Shown here piece after piece: positions 15,651 through 24,829 of a DNA stretch of 64,000 nucleotides (position 1 is its first letter; every line of letters begins with the position of its first letter). Position numbers and translations under genes: made by a program. This stretch comes from Conexibacter woesei DSM 14684 (GTDB taxonomy: Bacteria; Actinomycetota; Thermoleophilia; Solirubrobacterales; Solirubrobacteraceae): positions 4,450,001 to 4,514,000 of the forward strand of contig NC_013739.1 in the NCBI RefSeq assembly GCF_000025265.1, given 5' to 3'. The notes below the pieces were generated by a model. The model saw only the letters and a program-made list of their open reading frames with translations. It had not been told where the DNA came from and made no database searches.

Positions 15651-16802
15651 GTGCGTGAACGCGGGAACGAAGCTGTCGTGAGCGAGCGGCAGCACCACCA
15701 CCTCGGCGACCGCCTCGAACGTGCGATCGAGGACCACGTCGACGTCGAGCGCGAGCTGGCGCAGGCGCCCGCGGAGGAGGACGACTCTCAGCGCCGCAAG
15801 CTGGTGCAGACCGGCGTCTGGCTGTTCCTGACGGGGATATCGCTCTACCTCGTCGCGCCGAGCCTGCTCGACGTGCTCGGCTCGTGGAGAGACGTCAGCA
15901 AGTTCGAGCCGGCGTGGCTGCTCGCGATGCTGGTGCTGCAGGGCGCGTCGCTCGGCTGCCTCTGGTTCCTGCAGCGGCTCGCGCTGCGGCCGGTCGCGAT
16001 CGCGCCGGTGATCACCTCGCAGCTGGCCGGCAACGCGCTCGCGAAGATCGCCCCCGGTGGCGGCGCGCTGGGCGCCGCGCTGCAGTACCGGATGCTCGTC
16101 CAGGCCGGAGTCGCGAGAGAGAAGGCGGTCGGCGGGCTGACGGTCGTCAACCTGCTCACGTTCGGGATGGTGCTGGCGCTGCCGGTGCTGACGATCCCGA
16201 CGCTGCTGCGCGGCGGGGTCGACGAGAACCTCGTCGAGGTCGCGGCGATCGGCCTCGCCGTCTTCGTCCTGCTGGCCGTGGTCGGCGGGCTGATGCTGGC
16301 GAAGGACGGCGTGCTGACGTGGATCGGGCGCACGGTCCAGCGCATCCGCAACCGCCTCCGCCGCGACGCGCCGCCGCTGACGGGGCTGCCGAGACGGCTG
16401 CTGCGCGAGCGCGACCGCATCCTCGCGACGTTCGGCCCGCGCTGGAAGCGCGCGCTCGGCTCGACCGTCGGCCGCTGGGCGTTCGACTACGCGACGCTGC
16501 TGGCGGCACTGGCGGCCGTCAACGCCTCGCCGTCGCCGGGCCTCGTGCTGCTCGCCTTCTGCGCCGCGCAGGTGCTGACGCAGATCCCGCTGACGCCCGG
16601 CGGGCTCGGCTTCGTCGAGGCCGGGCTGACCGGCATGCTGACGCTCGCGGGCGTCTCGCCGGGCGACGCCGTGCTGGCGACGTTCGCCTACCGCCTCTTC
16701 TCGTACTGGCTGCCGCTGCCGCTCGGGCTCGTCGGAGTCTTCGGACACCGGCGCGTCATCGCTCGCCTCGGCCTCGCCGGTCCATCATCGCCGTCGCGGT
16801 GA
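15651..16802 (+). CDS. YbhN/UPF0104 (LPG synthase TM-domain) family membrane protein
   Basis: A 383-residue membrane protein with a ~55-residue charged N-terminus (histidine/glutamate-rich) followed by about eight transmembrane helices. GGGALGAALQYRML and the late PLTPGGLGFVEAGLTG segment are the conserved elements of the lysylphosphatidylglycerol-synthase transmembrane (UPF0104) family, which in many bacteria acts in lipid flipping or glycolipid export. No aminoacyl-transferase domain is present, so lysyl transfer is not expected. GTG 15651 is used; GTG 15678 (VSERQHHH) is an alternative. Its 3' end overlaps the convergent mobA gene by 47 bases. Confidence 0.82.
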   Translation: MRERGNEAVVSERQHHHLGDRLERAIEDHVDVERELAQAPAEEDDSQRRKLVQTGVWLFLTGISLYLVAPSLLDVLGSWRDVSKFEPAWLLAMLVLQGASLGCLWFLQRLALRPVAIAPVITSQLAGNALAKIAPGGGALGAALQYRMLVQAGVAREKAVGGLTVVNLLTFGMVLALPVLTIPTLLRGGVDENLVEVAAIGLAVFVLLAVVGGLMLAKDGVLTWIGRTVQRIRNRLRRDAPPLTGLPRRLLRERDRILATFGPRWKRALGSTVGRWAFDYATLLAALAAVNASPSPGLVLLAFCAAQVLTQIPLTPGGLGFVEAGLTGMLTLAGVSPGDAVLATFAYRLFSYWLPLPLGLVGVFGHRRVIARLGLAGPSSPSR

Positions 16803-17370
16803 GCAGGTCCTCTGGCAGGTTGACGTTGAAGAACGCGTCCGCCTGGTCCTCGGCGTCGAGCACGAGCGGGCCGAGCGCCTCGACCGCCTCGGTGAGCGGC
16901 CCCAGCGGCCCGTCGTGCACACGCAGCGCAGCACCGAGCGGCTCCAGCGCCGACGGCTCGTAGCGCGCCAGCAGCGGCTGCAGCACGCCGCCTGCACGCG
17001 GGACGACGGCCGGCCGGCCGCGTGCGTCCGCCGTCGCGACCGCACGCACGAGCGGATCGGTCAGGAACGGCAGGTCGCCGGCGGCGACGAGCACCGAGCG
17101 GCCGTTCGCCTGCTCGAGCGCGTGGACGATCCCGGTCAGCGGATGACGCGGCTCGCCCGGCTCCAGCCAGACCGCGACCCACGGCAGCACCGGCAGCTCG
17201 TTGTCGGGCTTGGCGACGATCACGACTTCGCTGAGCGCGGCGCGCAGGATGCCGACGGGATAGCTCAGCAGCGGCCGTCCGTGCAGCTCCACGACCGCCT
17301 TGTCGCCACCGATCCGCCGTCCCGCGCCACCGGCCAGCACGACTCCGATCGGCGCGTTCGGTTGGGCCAT
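16756..17370 (-). CDS. mobA: Molybdenum cofactor guanylyltransferase
   Basis: A 204-residue nucleotidyltransferase that links GMP to molybdopterin to make the bis-MGD/MGD form of the cofactor. The N-terminal GTP-binding signature VLAGGAGRRIGGDKA (about residues 10-24) is intact, and VLVAAGDLPFLT (~90-102) supplies the Mg-binding aspartate. Length is normal for MobA. AGGAG lies about 7 bases before the ATG. Its 3' end overlaps the convergent UPF0104 membrane gene. With moaA it indicates that the organism makes molybdoenzymes of the MGD type. Confidence 0.87.
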   Translation of the reverse strand: MAQPNAPIGVVLAGGAGRRIGGDKAVVELHGRPLLSYPVGILRAALSEVVIVAKPDNELPVLPWVAVWLEPGEPRHPLTGIVHALEQANGRSVLVAAGDLPFLTDPLVRAVATADARGRPAVVPRAGGVLQPLLARYEPSALEPLGAALRVHDGPLGPLTEAVEALGPLVLDAEDQADAFFNVNLPEDLLTATAMMDRRGRGER

Positions 17371-17433
17371 CCTGACGCTCCTGGTCCCGGGCGGGTCGCT
17401 CCCGCCACGCCAGGGAGCATAGAATCACCGGCG

Positions 17434-18006
17434 ATGGAGGGTTCCACAGATCAGGAGACCGTTCGGAGCTGGCTCCGCTGCTACCGCTGCTGGTCGCAGA
17501 ACCTGGAGGTCCAGGTCCACTACGAGGGGATCCACAGGATCGATCCGGCGACGGGCGAGCGGGCGGAGGTCGTCGACGAGATGCAGGAGGCGGTCGTGCA
17601 ATGCCTCGACTGCATGCACGACCAGCCGCACCTCGGCTTCCACAACGGCCGCGTCGAGCCGATCGAGGACCGCTGGGAGCGGATGGTCGCGGGCACGCCG
17701 TGGGTCGCCTCCTGCACCGTGACGGTCGACGCCGACGACGTCGAGACGTGCTCGGGGCCCGAGGCCGGCGACGCGCTCTCCTACGCCGCCTTCGGCGATC
17801 ACGGCACGCGCGAGTTCTTCACCCACGTGCGCTTCCACAAGCACGACGACGACCAGATCGTCGTCCACCTGCTCGTCGAGCTGTACGCGCGCTCCAGCGA
17901 GGAGGCGACCGAGGTGCTCGAGACCGCCGCACGCGGCGCGCTCGCGATCACCTCGCTGGCGGAGGAGTCCCGCCCGCCCGCCTCCAGCGGCGACGACGTG
18001 CACTGA
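17434..18006 (+). CDS. Uncharacterised protein with two CxxC pairs
   Basis: A 190-residue soluble protein I do not recognise. It has two metal-binding-like pairs, CYRC (about 17-20) and CLDC (about 57-60), which could hold a zinc, then a mixed alpha/beta part with FFTHVRFHKHDDDQIVVHLLVELYARSS. The tail is acidic. Start ATG 17434 follows TAGAAT (17420-17425) by 8 bases, a strong leaderless promoter, divergent from mobA with only 63 bases between them. The shared promoter region contains an inverted repeat (GCTCCTGG/CCAGGGAGC-like), so mobA and this gene may be co-regulated. A link to cofactor metabolism is only positional. Confidence 0.65.
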   Translation: MEGSTDQETVRSWLRCYRCWSQNLEVQVHYEGIHRIDPATGERAEVVDEMQEAVVQCLDCMHDQPHLGFHNGRVEPIEDRWERMVAGTPWVASCTVTVDADDVETCSGPEAGDALSYAAFGDHGTREFFTHVRFHKHDDDQIVVHLLVELYARSSEEATEVLETAARGALAITSLAEESRPPASSGDDVH

Positions 18007-18138
18007 GCGGCGTCTGCGGGGCGCGCCGCGGCATCCGTGCTTTCCACGGACGCGGGCGGGTGGTCTGGGCCGATGGCGCGTCGGCACTGGGGACGTAGCG
18101 TCTCGGGTGCAGACGCGACCACCCGACAGGAGGCTCCG

Positions 18139-18739
18139 ATGACACGCAGCAGCTCGACCCCGACCGCTTCGTCCCGCGCCGCGGCGCGGGTCCGCCGCCA
18201 CGGTGGCGGCGCACCGCTCGCTGCTGCCGACGCCGACGACGCCGGCGCGGCCGTACGCGGGAACCCGGCACGCTTCGTCTGGGCCGCGGCGCGGCTCGCG
18301 CTCGGCTGGATCTTCCTGTGGGCGTTCCTCGACAAGCTGTTCGGGCTCGGTCAGGCGACCCCGTCGGGCGCCGGCTGGATCGACGGCGGCAACCCGACCG
18401 AGGGCTACCTGAGCGGCGCGACCGGCCCGTTCGCCGGGATACCACGACATCGCCGGCGCCGGTCTCGTCAACGTGCTGTTCATGGCCGGGCTGCTGTTCG
18501 TCGGCGCCGCGCTGATGAGCGGCGTCGCGATGCGGCTGGCGTGCGCGGCCGGCGCGCTGATGATGATCCTGATGTGGACCTCGGCGCTGTGGCCCGAGAC
18601 CAACCCGTTCATGGACGACCACCTCGTCTACGCGCTCCTCCTCGCCGGCCTCGCGCTCGTCCGCGCCGGCGACACCCTCGGCCTCGGCCGCCGCTGGTCG
18701 CAGACCGCGCTCGTGCGGCGCGTGCCGTGGCTGGCGTGA
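18139..18739 (+). pseudogene. DoxX-family membrane protein gene with internal frameshift
   Basis: The first part, from ATG 18139 (Shine-Dalgarno AGGAGG 6 bases upstream), reads a ~45-residue charged N-terminus, then FVWAAARLALGWIFLWAFLDKLFGLG and GGNPTEGYLSGATGPFAG in frame 1. At about 18439 the coding potential switches to frame 2: YHDIAGAGLVNVLFMAGLLF continues to a stop at 18739 with three more transmembrane helices. A single extra base (A 18439 or one G of the preceding run) or two lost bases explains the shift; joined, the product is a normal ~200-residue DoxX-like protein. It may be a true mutation, a sequencing error, or programmed frameshifting. Both halves keep good codon use, suggesting a recent event or an error. 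Confidence 0.72.
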
Positions 18740-18749
18740 GCGCCGTCTC

Positions 18750-19445
18750 CTAGTCCGTCCCCGCCCGCATCACGGCGATCGCGCCCGCTACGGCGAGTGG
18801 CGCGATCGCCGGCGCGGCGAGCGGCACCAGCTCCAGCAGCGTCGCGCCGGACAGCGCACCGAGCACCAGCGCGACGACGACGGCGACGCGCACGCGGTTG
18901 CCGTCCCCTCTGCCCTCGACGACGCCCTGGAAGATCGCGGTGAGCGTGCCCGTCACGAACGTCGTCGCGATCCCGAACGCCGACGTCATCCGGCGGGCGG
19001 CGACCGTCTGGAGCGCCATCGCCATCGCCGAGACGGCGAGCAGGCCGAGGATCAGCGCCGAGGACGGCTCCGCGTCCGCCACCCACCAGCCGAGCAGCAC
19101 GAGCAGGTGCAGCGGCAGGGCGGCGAGCAGCAGACGCGGCGCACTGCCGACCGCCCGCGGGCCGCGCGTCAGCCGGAAGCCGGCGTAGAGCGCGAGCGCG
19201 AACGCCGCGGCCGCCACCACCGCGCGCAGCGCGGTCGCACCGTAGGCCTCCCGCCCGACCAGCCCGACGAGCACGAGGTTGCCGGTCTGGTTCGCCGTGA
19301 AGACGCCGCCCATCCCGAGGAACGCGACAGCGTCGGTCGCGCCCGAGCCGAACGTCAGCGCGACGAGCGCGATCACGTGCGACCGCACCCCGCGCGAGGC
19401 CGGCGCGGGCGGCGGCGTGGCCCCGGTCCTCTCCACGGCCGCCAT
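18750..19445 (-). CDS. YoaK/DUF1275-family membrane protein
   Basis: A 231-residue membrane protein with about six transmembrane helices. The conserved segment GATDAVAFLGMGGVFTANQTGN (about residues 36-57, given in part) is diagnostic of the YoaK (DUF1275) family, whose biochemical role is not established. The start MAAVERT at 19445 is preferred over a GTG 15 bases upstream. It is divergent from the methyltransferase gene, with 42 bases between. It ends 10 bases from the convergent DoxX gene. Confidence 0.85.
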   Translation of the reverse strand: MAAVERTGATPPPAPASRGVRSHVIALVALTFGSGATDAVAFLGMGGVFTANQTGNLVLVGLVGREAYGATALRAVVAAAAFALALYAGFRLTRGPRAVGSAPRLLLAALPLHLLVLLGWWVADAEPSSALILGLLAVSAMAMALQTVAARRMTSAFGIATTFVTGTLTAIFQGVVEGRGDGNRVRVAVVVALVLGALSGATLLELVPLAAPAIAPLAVAGAIAVMRAGTD

Positions 19446-19487
19446 CCTAGTCCCGCCCACGGCGCCCGCCTGTCAGCATCCTCGCCG

Positions 19488-20303
19488 ATGACCGGCAGCG
19501 CGAAGACGACCTGGGCGCTCGGCTCCTACCCGCGGATGGCGGAGCGCCTGGCGGGCGCCGCGCACGAGGCGGTCGAGCTGGCCGGCGTCGGCCCGGGTGA
19601 CCGCGTGCTCGACGTCGCCTGCGGCACCGGCAACGGCGCGCTCCTGGCGATGGCGCACGGCGCGACGGCCGTCGGGGTCGACGTCGAGCCGCGGCTGCTC
19701 GACGTCGCGCGGGCGCGCGCGGCGGCGCTCGGCGACGCCGCCGCGACGACGCTCACCTGGATCGAGGGCGACGGCGCCGCACTGCCGGTCGCCGACGGCG
19801 CCTTCGACGTCGTCCTGTCGCTCTTCGGCGTGATGTACGTGCCCGACCAGGACGCCGCGGCACGCGAGCTGGCCCGCACCTGCGCGCCCGGCGCACGCGT
19901 CGTGCTCGCGGCCTGGGAGCCGGGCTCGTTCATGCCGGCGATGGGCGCGGCGCTGGCGCCCTATCTCCCGCCTCCGCCTCCCGGCAGCTCCCCGCCGTCG
20001 CGCTGGGGCGACGAGCAGGCGCTGGAGCGGCTGCTGGGCGACGCCGGCCTGAGAGTGGAGCGGACGAGCAGCGCGACGATCGCGCTCGACTTCTCCAGCC
20101 GCATGGAGGCCGTCGGCTTCCTCGTCGCGACCGCCGGCCACGTGCTCGCCGAGCGCGAGCGGCTGACGAGCGAGGGTCGCTGGAGCGCCCTGCTGGCCGG
20201 CCTCGGCGGGCTCGTCGCCGAGCGCGACCGCGGCGCCGACGCCGCGGAGGGCGGCGTCTCGCTCCCGCTCGACTACCTGCTGGCGTTCGCCCGCCCCGCC
20301 TGA
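19488..20303 (+). CDS. SAM-dependent class I methyltransferase
   Basis: A 271-residue methyltransferase. Motif I VLDVACGTGNGA (about residues 41-52) binds SAM, followed by VGVDVEP (acidic loop), EGDGAALPVADGAFDVVLSLFGVMY (motif II region, ~90-112) and a C-terminal half that starts with PPPPPGSSPPSRWGDEQAL. The layout is that of small-molecule methyltransferases of the UbiE/Coq5-like group. A related gene with the same PPPPPG...WG landmark is at 44.6 kb, so they are paralogues. Substrate unknown. It stands alone between DUF1275 and a small gene. Confidence 0.85.
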   Translation: MTGSAKTTWALGSYPRMAERLAGAAHEAVELAGVGPGDRVLDVACGTGNGALLAMAHGATAVGVDVEPRLLDVARARAAALGDAAATTLTWIEGDGAALPVADGAFDVVLSLFGVMYVPDQDAAARELARTCAPGARVVLAAWEPGSFMPAMGAALAPYLPPPPPGSSPPSRWGDEQALERLLGDAGLRVERTSSATIALDFSSRMEAVGFLVATAGHVLAERERLTSEGRWSALLAGLGGLVAERDRGADAAEGGVSLPLDYLLAFARPA

Positions 20304-20386
20304 GCGGAACGCGGCGCCCGCCGTCGACCGCCGCCTGCCGCCGCGTTGCGGTACCCGGGCGCCGCCCGACCCGCTACCGTCGCACG

Positions 20387-20629
20387 ATGGAGATCAGCGC
20401 CGAGGAGCTGCGGATCCTGCGCGCTGCGCGCGACGGGCGCATCCGTTCGAGCGGGCACTGGATCATCGACGGCGAGTCGCGGCCCGAGCGGCCGGCGCTC
20501 GAACGCGTCAAGCAGCACGGCTGGGTGATCGACGCGCTCGGAGGCGGCGGCTGGCGCTACGAGCTGACGCCCGACGGCCGCGCCGCGCTCGCCGAGGCGG
20601 AGGCCGAGGCCGCGGCGCCGGACGGGTGA
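20387..20629 (+). CDS. Small winged-helix-like protein
   Basis: An 80-residue protein beginning MEISAEELRILRAARDGRI. The sequence has helix-strand alternation ending in a wing-like GGGGWRYELTPDGRAALAEAEA segment, so a small winged-helix or MarR-like DNA-binding fold is possible; it lacks a ligand or dimerisation domain. Start ATG 20387 follows TACCGT (20375-20380) by 6 bases (leaderless). No family is assigned with confidence. Confidence 0.6.
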   Translation: MEISAEELRILRAARDGRIRSSGHWIIDGESRPERPALERVKQHGWVIDALGGGGWRYELTPDGRAALAEAEAEAAAPDG

Positions 20630-20663
20630 CCGCCCGCCGCGCGGCTCCCACGGCGTCGCGAGC

Positions 20664-21065
20664 TCACGCGGCGTCGCCGCAGTCGAGCCGCTCGATCAGC
20701 TCGTCCGGCGCGGCGCTCCGGTAGCTGGTGACGACGAGCGCCGCGATCTCCTCCCAGTCGGGCGTAGCACGGTCCAGACGCAGCCCGATCCAGCCCCTCG
20801 CACCGAGGTACGGCGGCGAGAAGAAGCGCTCGGCCGCGTCCGCGCCGCGCGCCTGCAGCAGCTTCAGCGCCCCCGGCCGACCGCGCACGATCACCGCCGC
20901 CACGCCGGCACCGCCGCCGTCGTCGAGCAGGTAGGCGAACGCCTTTCCCCAGACGCGGAACTCGGCGTGGTGATAGCCGGTGCGCTGCTGCGCGGCCTCG
21001 GGCAGGCGAGCGCAGATCCCGCTCAGGCGAACGAGCGGCGCGTCGTCGTCGGCGGGTGCGTCCAT
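20664..21065 (-). CDS. MmcQ/YjbR-family protein
   Basis: A 133-residue protein of the MmcQ/YjbR family. FRVWGKAFAYLLDD near residues 36-49, a central APGALKLLQ-like part (RGRPGALKLLQARG), PPYLGARGWIGLRLD and the final DWEEIAALVVTSYRSAAP helix are in the usual order. The fold resembles a winged-helix/phosphate-binding domain; family function is not established. Start ATG 21065 follows TATTCT (21075-21080) by 9 bases (leaderless), just after the terminator of pckG. Confidence 0.82.
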   Translation of the reverse strand: MDAPADDDAPLVRLSGICARLPEAAQQRTGYHHAEFRVWGKAFAYLLDDGGGAGVAAVIVRGRPGALKLLQARGADAAERFFSPPYLGARGWIGLRLDRATPDWEEIAALVVTSYRSAAPDELIERLDCGDAA

Positions 21066-21080
21066 CGAACGGCGAGAATA

Positions 21081-21109
21081 GCCCGCCCCGGCCAGGTGCC
21101 GGGGCGGGT
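21081..21109 (-). terminator. Hairpin terminator of pckG
   Basis: Arms GCCCGCCCCGGC (21081-21092) and GCCGGGGCGGGT (21098-21109, ending in a G-T pair) form a GC-rich 12-bp stem with a 5-base loop, 6 bases after the pckG stop on the minus strand. It separates pckG from the downstream MmcQ gene, whose own promoter box overlaps its far edge. Confidence 0.72.
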
Positions 21110-21114
21110 GCCCG

Positions 21115-22929
21115 TCAGGCTGCGTCCAGACGCGCCTGCAGCGCGTCGGCCTGCTCCTGCATCGCTGCGGGCAGGCGGTCGCCGAAGACGGCGAGGTGCT
21201 CGCGGATGGAGGGCAGCTCGGCCTTCCACTCCTCCGGGTCGACCTTCAGCAGCTCCGCGAGATCGTCGGCGGAGATGTCGAGGCCGCTGGTGTCGAGCGC
21301 GTCGGCAGTCGGCAGGATGCCGATCGCGGTCTCGGTGCCCTCGCCGGTGCCGGCGGTGCGCTCGAAGACCCACTTCAACACGCGGCTGTTCTCGCCGAAA
21401 CCGGGCCACAGCCAGCGCCCGTCGACGTCCTTGCGGAACCAGTTGACGTAGAAGATCTTCGGCAGCTGCGCGCCGTCGCGCTCGCCGATCTCCAGCCAGT
21501 GGTTGATGTAGTCGCCCATGTGGTACCCGGCGAACGGGAGCTGGGCGAACGGGTCGCGGCGCAGTCTGCCGACCGCTCCGGTCGCCGCGGCGGTCGTCTC
21601 CGACGCCATCGTGGCGCCGAGGAAGACGCCGTGTCTCCAGTCGAACGCCTCGTGCACGAGCGGCACGACGCTGGAGCGGCGGCCGCCGAACAGGAACGCG
21701 TCGATCGGCACGCCGGCCGGGTCCTGCCACTCCGGCGCGATCGCCGGGTCCTGCTCGGCCGGGACGGTGAAGCGCGCGTTCGGGTGCGCGGCCGGTCTGC
21801 CGGACTCGGGCGTCCAGTCGTTGCCGTGCCAGTCGATCAGGTGGGCCGGCGGCTCATCCGTCATGTCCTCCCACCAGACGTCGCCGTCGTCGGTTCTGGC
21901 GACGTTGGTGAAGATCGAGTTCGCGCGCGCGGTGGCGATCGCGTTCGGGTTCGTCTTCTCGCTCGTGCCGGGCGCGACGCCGAAGAAGCCGGCCTCGGGG
22001 TTGACGGCGTAGAGCTTGCCGTCCTCGCCGAACTTCATCCAGGCGATGTCGTCGCCGATCGTCTCGACGGTCCAGCCCTCGAGCGTCGGGATCAGCATCG
22101 CGAGGTTCGTCTTGCCGCACGCCGACGGGAACGCGCCGGTGACGTACTTCACGACGCCCTCAGGAGACGTGAGCTTGAGGATGAGCATGTGCTCAGCCAT
22201 CCAGCCCTCGTCGCGCGCCATCACGGAGGCGATCCGCAGCGCGAAGCACTTCTTGCCGAGCAGCGCGTTGCCGCCGTACCCGGAGCCGAACGACCAGATC
22301 TCGCGCGTCTCGGGGTAGTGGACGATGTACTTGTTCTCGGCGTTGCACGGCCAGGCGACGTCCTGCGCGCCCTTCTCCAGCGGCGCGCCGACGGAGTGGA
22401 CGCACGGCACGAAGTGGCCGTCGGAGCCCAGCACGTCCAGCGCGCCCGCGCCCATGCGGGTCATGATCCGCATGCTGACCGCGACGTACGCGGAGTCGGT
22501 CAGCTGGACGCCGATGTGGGCGATGTCGGAGCCGAGCGGCCCCATCGAGAACGGCACGACGTACATCGTGCGGCCACGCATCGCGCCCTTGAACAGCCCG
22601 TTCAGATGCTCGCGCATCTCGGCAGGGTCACGCCAGTTGTTCGTCGGTCCGGCGTCGTCCTCGGACGCCGAGCAGATGAACGTTCGGTCCTCGACCCGGG
22701 CGACGTCGCCAGGATCTGACAGGGCCAGGTAGGAGTTCGGGCGCTTCGCGTCGGACAGGCGCTCGAACGTTCCTGCGTCGACCAGCTCCTGACAGAGGCG
22801 GTCGTACTCCTCAGCCGATCCGTCGCACCAGTGGATGCGGTCCGGCTGGGTCAACGCGGCAACCTCGTCGACCCAGGCGAGAAGCTTCTCGTGGGGGGTC
22901 GGCGGGGCGTCGGTCTCTGTGATGCTCAC
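21115..22929 (-). CDS. pckG: Phosphoenolpyruvate carboxykinase (GTP)
   Basis: A 604-residue GTP-type PEP carboxykinase, which converts oxaloacetate plus GTP to PEP and CO2 for gluconeogenesis. The kinase-1a P-loop FPSACGKTN with its reactive cysteine is near residue 265-275; the metal/substrate motifs [14 protein letters not shown] and [11 protein letters not shown] are present; the GTP-side segment is [12 protein letters not shown]; and [10 protein letters not shown] follows. Length fits the family. The start is probably GTG 22929 (VSITETD), with GAGGGAG about 7 bases upstream; GTG 22935 is also possible. It lies next to MaoC/lyase/CoA-ligase genes that generate C4 acids, consistent with anaplerotic or gluconeogenic use. 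Confidence 0.95.
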   Translation of the reverse strand: MSITETDAPPTPHEKLLAWVDEVAALTQPDRIHWCDGSAEEYDRLCQELVDAGTFERLSDAKRPNSYLALSDPGDVARVEDRTFICSASEDDAGPTNNWRDPAEMREHLNGLFKGAMRGRTMYVVPFSMGPLGSDIAHIGVQLTDSAYVAVSMRIMTRMGAGALDVLGSDGHFVPCVHSVGAPLEKGAQDVAWPCNAENKYIVHYPETREIWSFGSGYGGNALLGKKCFALRIASVMARDEGWMAEHMLILKLTSPEGVVKYVTGAFPSACGKTNLAMLIPTLEGWTVETIGDDIAWMKFGEDGKLYAVNPEAGFFGVAPGTSEKTNPNAIATARANSIFTNVARTDDGDVWWEDMTDEPPAHLIDWHGNDWTPESGRPAAHPNARFTVPAEQDPAIAPEWQDPAGVPIDAFLFGGRRSSVVPLVHEAFDWRHGVFLGATMASETTAAATGAVGRLRRDPFAQLPFAGYHMGDYINHWLEIGERDGAQLPKIFYVNWFRKDVDGRWLWPGFGENSRVLKWVFERTAGTGEGTETAIGILPTADALDTSGLDISADDLAELLKVDPEEWKAELPSIREHLAVFGDRLPAAMQEQADALQARLDAA

Positions 22930-22980
22930 GTGCACTCCCTCGGTTGGCTCGCGGGGCATCCGCGGCAGTATTTCACCGCG

Positions 22981-23021
22981 TTCGGAAACCTGCTTCCGAA
23001 GGGCCGCCGGCGAGGCGGCCC
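22981..23021 (-). terminator. Double hairpin downstream of the MaoC hydratase gene
   Basis: Two adjacent perfect hairpins: GGGCCGCC (23001-23008) with GGCGGCCC (23014-23021), and TTCGGAA (22981-22987) with TTCCGAA (22994-23000). They begin 8 bases after the MaoC stop on the minus strand and precede the pckG promoter region. A terminator for the MaoC gene is the simplest reading. Confidence 0.7.
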
Positions 23022-23028
23022 GTTCGGC

Positions 23029-23553
23029 TCAGTCGGACGGCATCCCGGGGGTCTTGCGGGGGACGAGAACGAGCCGCTTGAACTCCGCGACGAGCACGCC
23101 GTCCTGGTTCAGAACGCGCGTGTGGACCTTCACAACTCCCCGGTCCAGCTTGCTTTTCGAGGGTTTGACCTCCAGCACCTCGGTCTCGCAGAAGAGCGTG
23201 TCGCCGTGGAAGACGGGGTTCGGATGGCTCAGCTCCTCGGTCGCCAGGTTGGCGATCGCCTTGCCGGAGATGTCCGAAACGGACATCCCGAGCGCCAAGG
23301 AGTAGACAAGCGGACCGACCACGACGTTTCTGCCCTGCTGCGATCTCGACGCGTAGACGTCGTTCAGGTGCAGCGGGTGGTGGTTCATCGTGATGAGGCA
23401 GAAGAGGTGGTCGTCGGATTCCGTGACCGTCTTCGCGGGCCAGTGCTTGTACGTCGCGCCGACCTCGAACTCCTCGAGGTAGCGGCCGTAGCTGTGCGCG
23501 CCGGTCGCCTCGCGGGCTGCCTGATCGGTCTCGACGCCGTGGGTCGTGCTCAT
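23029..23553 (-). CDS. MaoC-like enoyl-CoA hydratase, candidate mesaconyl-CoA hydratase
   Basis: A 174-residue single hot-dog-domain hydratase. KTVTESDDHLFCLITMNHHPLHLNDVYA (about 42-69) contains the MaoC/R-hydratase catalytic Asp/His arrangement, with the H in NHHPLH; VVGPLVYSLALGMSVSD follows. It is divergent from the malyl-CoA-type lyase gene 123 bases away. In Streptomyces ethylmalonyl-CoA clusters and in Chloroflexus, MaoC hydratases act directly before such lyases, converting mesaconyl-CoA to methylmalyl-CoA (or a citramalyl-CoA isomer). I infer that role here. ATG 23553 is used; no clear Shine-Dalgarno or -10 box at leaderless distance is seen. Confidence 0.83.
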   Translation of the reverse strand: MSTTHGVETDQAAREATGAHSYGRYLEEFEVGATYKHWPAKTVTESDDHLFCLITMNHHPLHLNDVYASRSQQGRNVVVGPLVYSLALGMSVSDISGKAIANLATEELSHPNPVFHGDTLFCETEVLEVKPSKSKLDRGVVKVHTRVLNQDGVLVAEFKRLVLVPRKTPGMPSD

Positions 23554-23676
23554 GGGAAGGTGAACCGTCCTGTGTTCCGGGTGAAAGCCGTGATGGAAGG
23601 CGAGAAGTGTGGCGCACCGCCGGACGAATGAGCGCCACCGGGGTCCACGGCGGAACTCCCGTTCTACGATGCGGCG

Positions 23677-24732
23677 ATGCGCAACCCTCGTGATTTCGGC
23701 GCCCCGCTCGCGGTCGGCGCACCGACCCCGCTGCTGGAGATCCCGTTCCCGCCCTCGCGGATGATCCACTTCCTCGACGCGAGCAACGAGAAGATGGTGG
23801 CGAAGGTCCCCGACATCGCCAAGAAGACCGACATCCTGCTCGGCAACCTCGAGGACGCGGTGCCGGTCGATCGCAAGGAGGCCGCGCGCGAAGGGCTCGT
23901 CACGGTCGGCCAGACCTACGACCTCGGCGAGACGCAGCTGTGGACCCGCGTCAACAGCCTCGACTCGCCATGGGTGCTCGACGACCTGCTGCGGCTCGTC
24001 GGCGCGATCGGGAACAGACTCGACGTGATCATGGTCCCGAAGGTCGAGGGCGCGTGGGACATCCACTACGTCGACCGCCTGCTGGCGCAGCTCGAGGCGA
24101 GATTCAACGTCGAGAGACCGATCCTCGTGCACGCGATCCTGGAGACGGCGCTCGGCGTCGCGAACCTCGAGGAGATCGCCGCTGCCAGCCCGCGCATGCA
24201 GGGCATGAGCTTCGGCCCGGCCGACCTCGCCGCCTCGCGCCGCATGAAGACGACGCGCGTCGGCGGCGGCCACCCGGGCTACGTCTCGCTGTCGGACCCC
24301 GACGGCGACAACCCGCGCGTCACCGCGCAGCAGGACCTCTGGCACTACTCGATCGCGCGCATGGTCGACGCCTGCGCGGCGACCGGGATCCTCCCCTTCT
24401 ACGGCCCGTTCGGCGACATCTCCGACGACGAGGGCTGCGAGGCGCAGTTCCGCGCCGCCTTCCTGCTCGGCTGCGTCGGCGCCTGGTCGCTGCACCCGAA
24501 GCAGATCGCGATCGCGAAGAAGGTCTTCTCGCCCGATCCCGACGAGGTCAGATTCGCCAAGCGGGTGATCGAGGCGATACCGGACGGCCGCGGCGTCCAC
24601 ATGCTCGACGGCAAGATGCAGGACGACGCCACCTGGAAGCAGTGCAAGGTGATGGTCAGCCTCGCCGAGCTGCTCGCGAAGAAGGATCCGGAGCTGGCCG
24701 AGGCCTACGGCTTCGAGCCCGCGACCGCGTAG
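23677..24732 (+). CDS. mcl: Malyl-CoA/beta-methylmalyl-CoA/citramalyl-CoA lyase, Chloroflexus type
   Basis: A 351-residue CoA-ester lyase of the HpcH/HpaI aldolase (citrate-lyase beta) superfamily. The whole protein reads like the trifunctional lyase of the Chloroflexus 3-hydroxypropionate bicycle: [16 protein letters not shown] at the start, [19 protein letters not shown] (~50), [35 protein letters not shown] (metal-ligand Glu), [20 protein letters not shown] (metal-ligand Asp), and the ending [14 protein letters not shown]. It cleaves or forms malyl-CoA, methylmalyl-CoA and citramalyl-CoA with Mg2+. Start ATG 23677 follows TACGAT (23665-23670) by 6 bases (leaderless). The divergent MaoC gene supplies the likely substrate. 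Confidence 0.9.
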   Translation: MRNPRDFGAPLAVGAPTPLLEIPFPPSRMIHFLDASNEKMVAKVPDIAKKTDILLGNLEDAVPVDRKEAAREGLVTVGQTYDLGETQLWTRVNSLDSPWVLDDLLRLVGAIGNRLDVIMVPKVEGAWDIHYVDRLLAQLEARFNVERPILVHAILETALGVANLEEIAAASPRMQGMSFGPADLAASRRMKTTRVGGGHPGYVSLSDPDGDNPRVTAQQDLWHYSIARMVDACAATGILPFYGPFGDISDDEGCEAQFRAAFLLGCVGAWSLHPKQIAIAKKVFSPDPDEVRFAKRVIEAIPDGRGVHMLDGKMQDDATWKQCKVMVSLAELLAKKDPELAEAYGFEPATA

Positions 24733-24752
24733 CGCGCGCACCCGCGCCTGCG

Positions 24753-24784
24753 GGGAACCGGCGCTCATTCGGGGGCCGGTTCCC
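24753..24784. terminator. 10-bp hairpin after mcl
   Basis: GGGAACCGGC (24753-24762) pairs with GCCGGTTCCC (24775-24784) around a 12-base loop, 20 bases after the mcl stop and 45 bases before the SucC-like start. It separates the two plus-strand transcription units. Confidence 0.65.
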
Positions 24785-24829
24785 TAGCGTGACACCCCTT
24801 TGAATCCCGAAACAGAGGCTCGCTGATCC

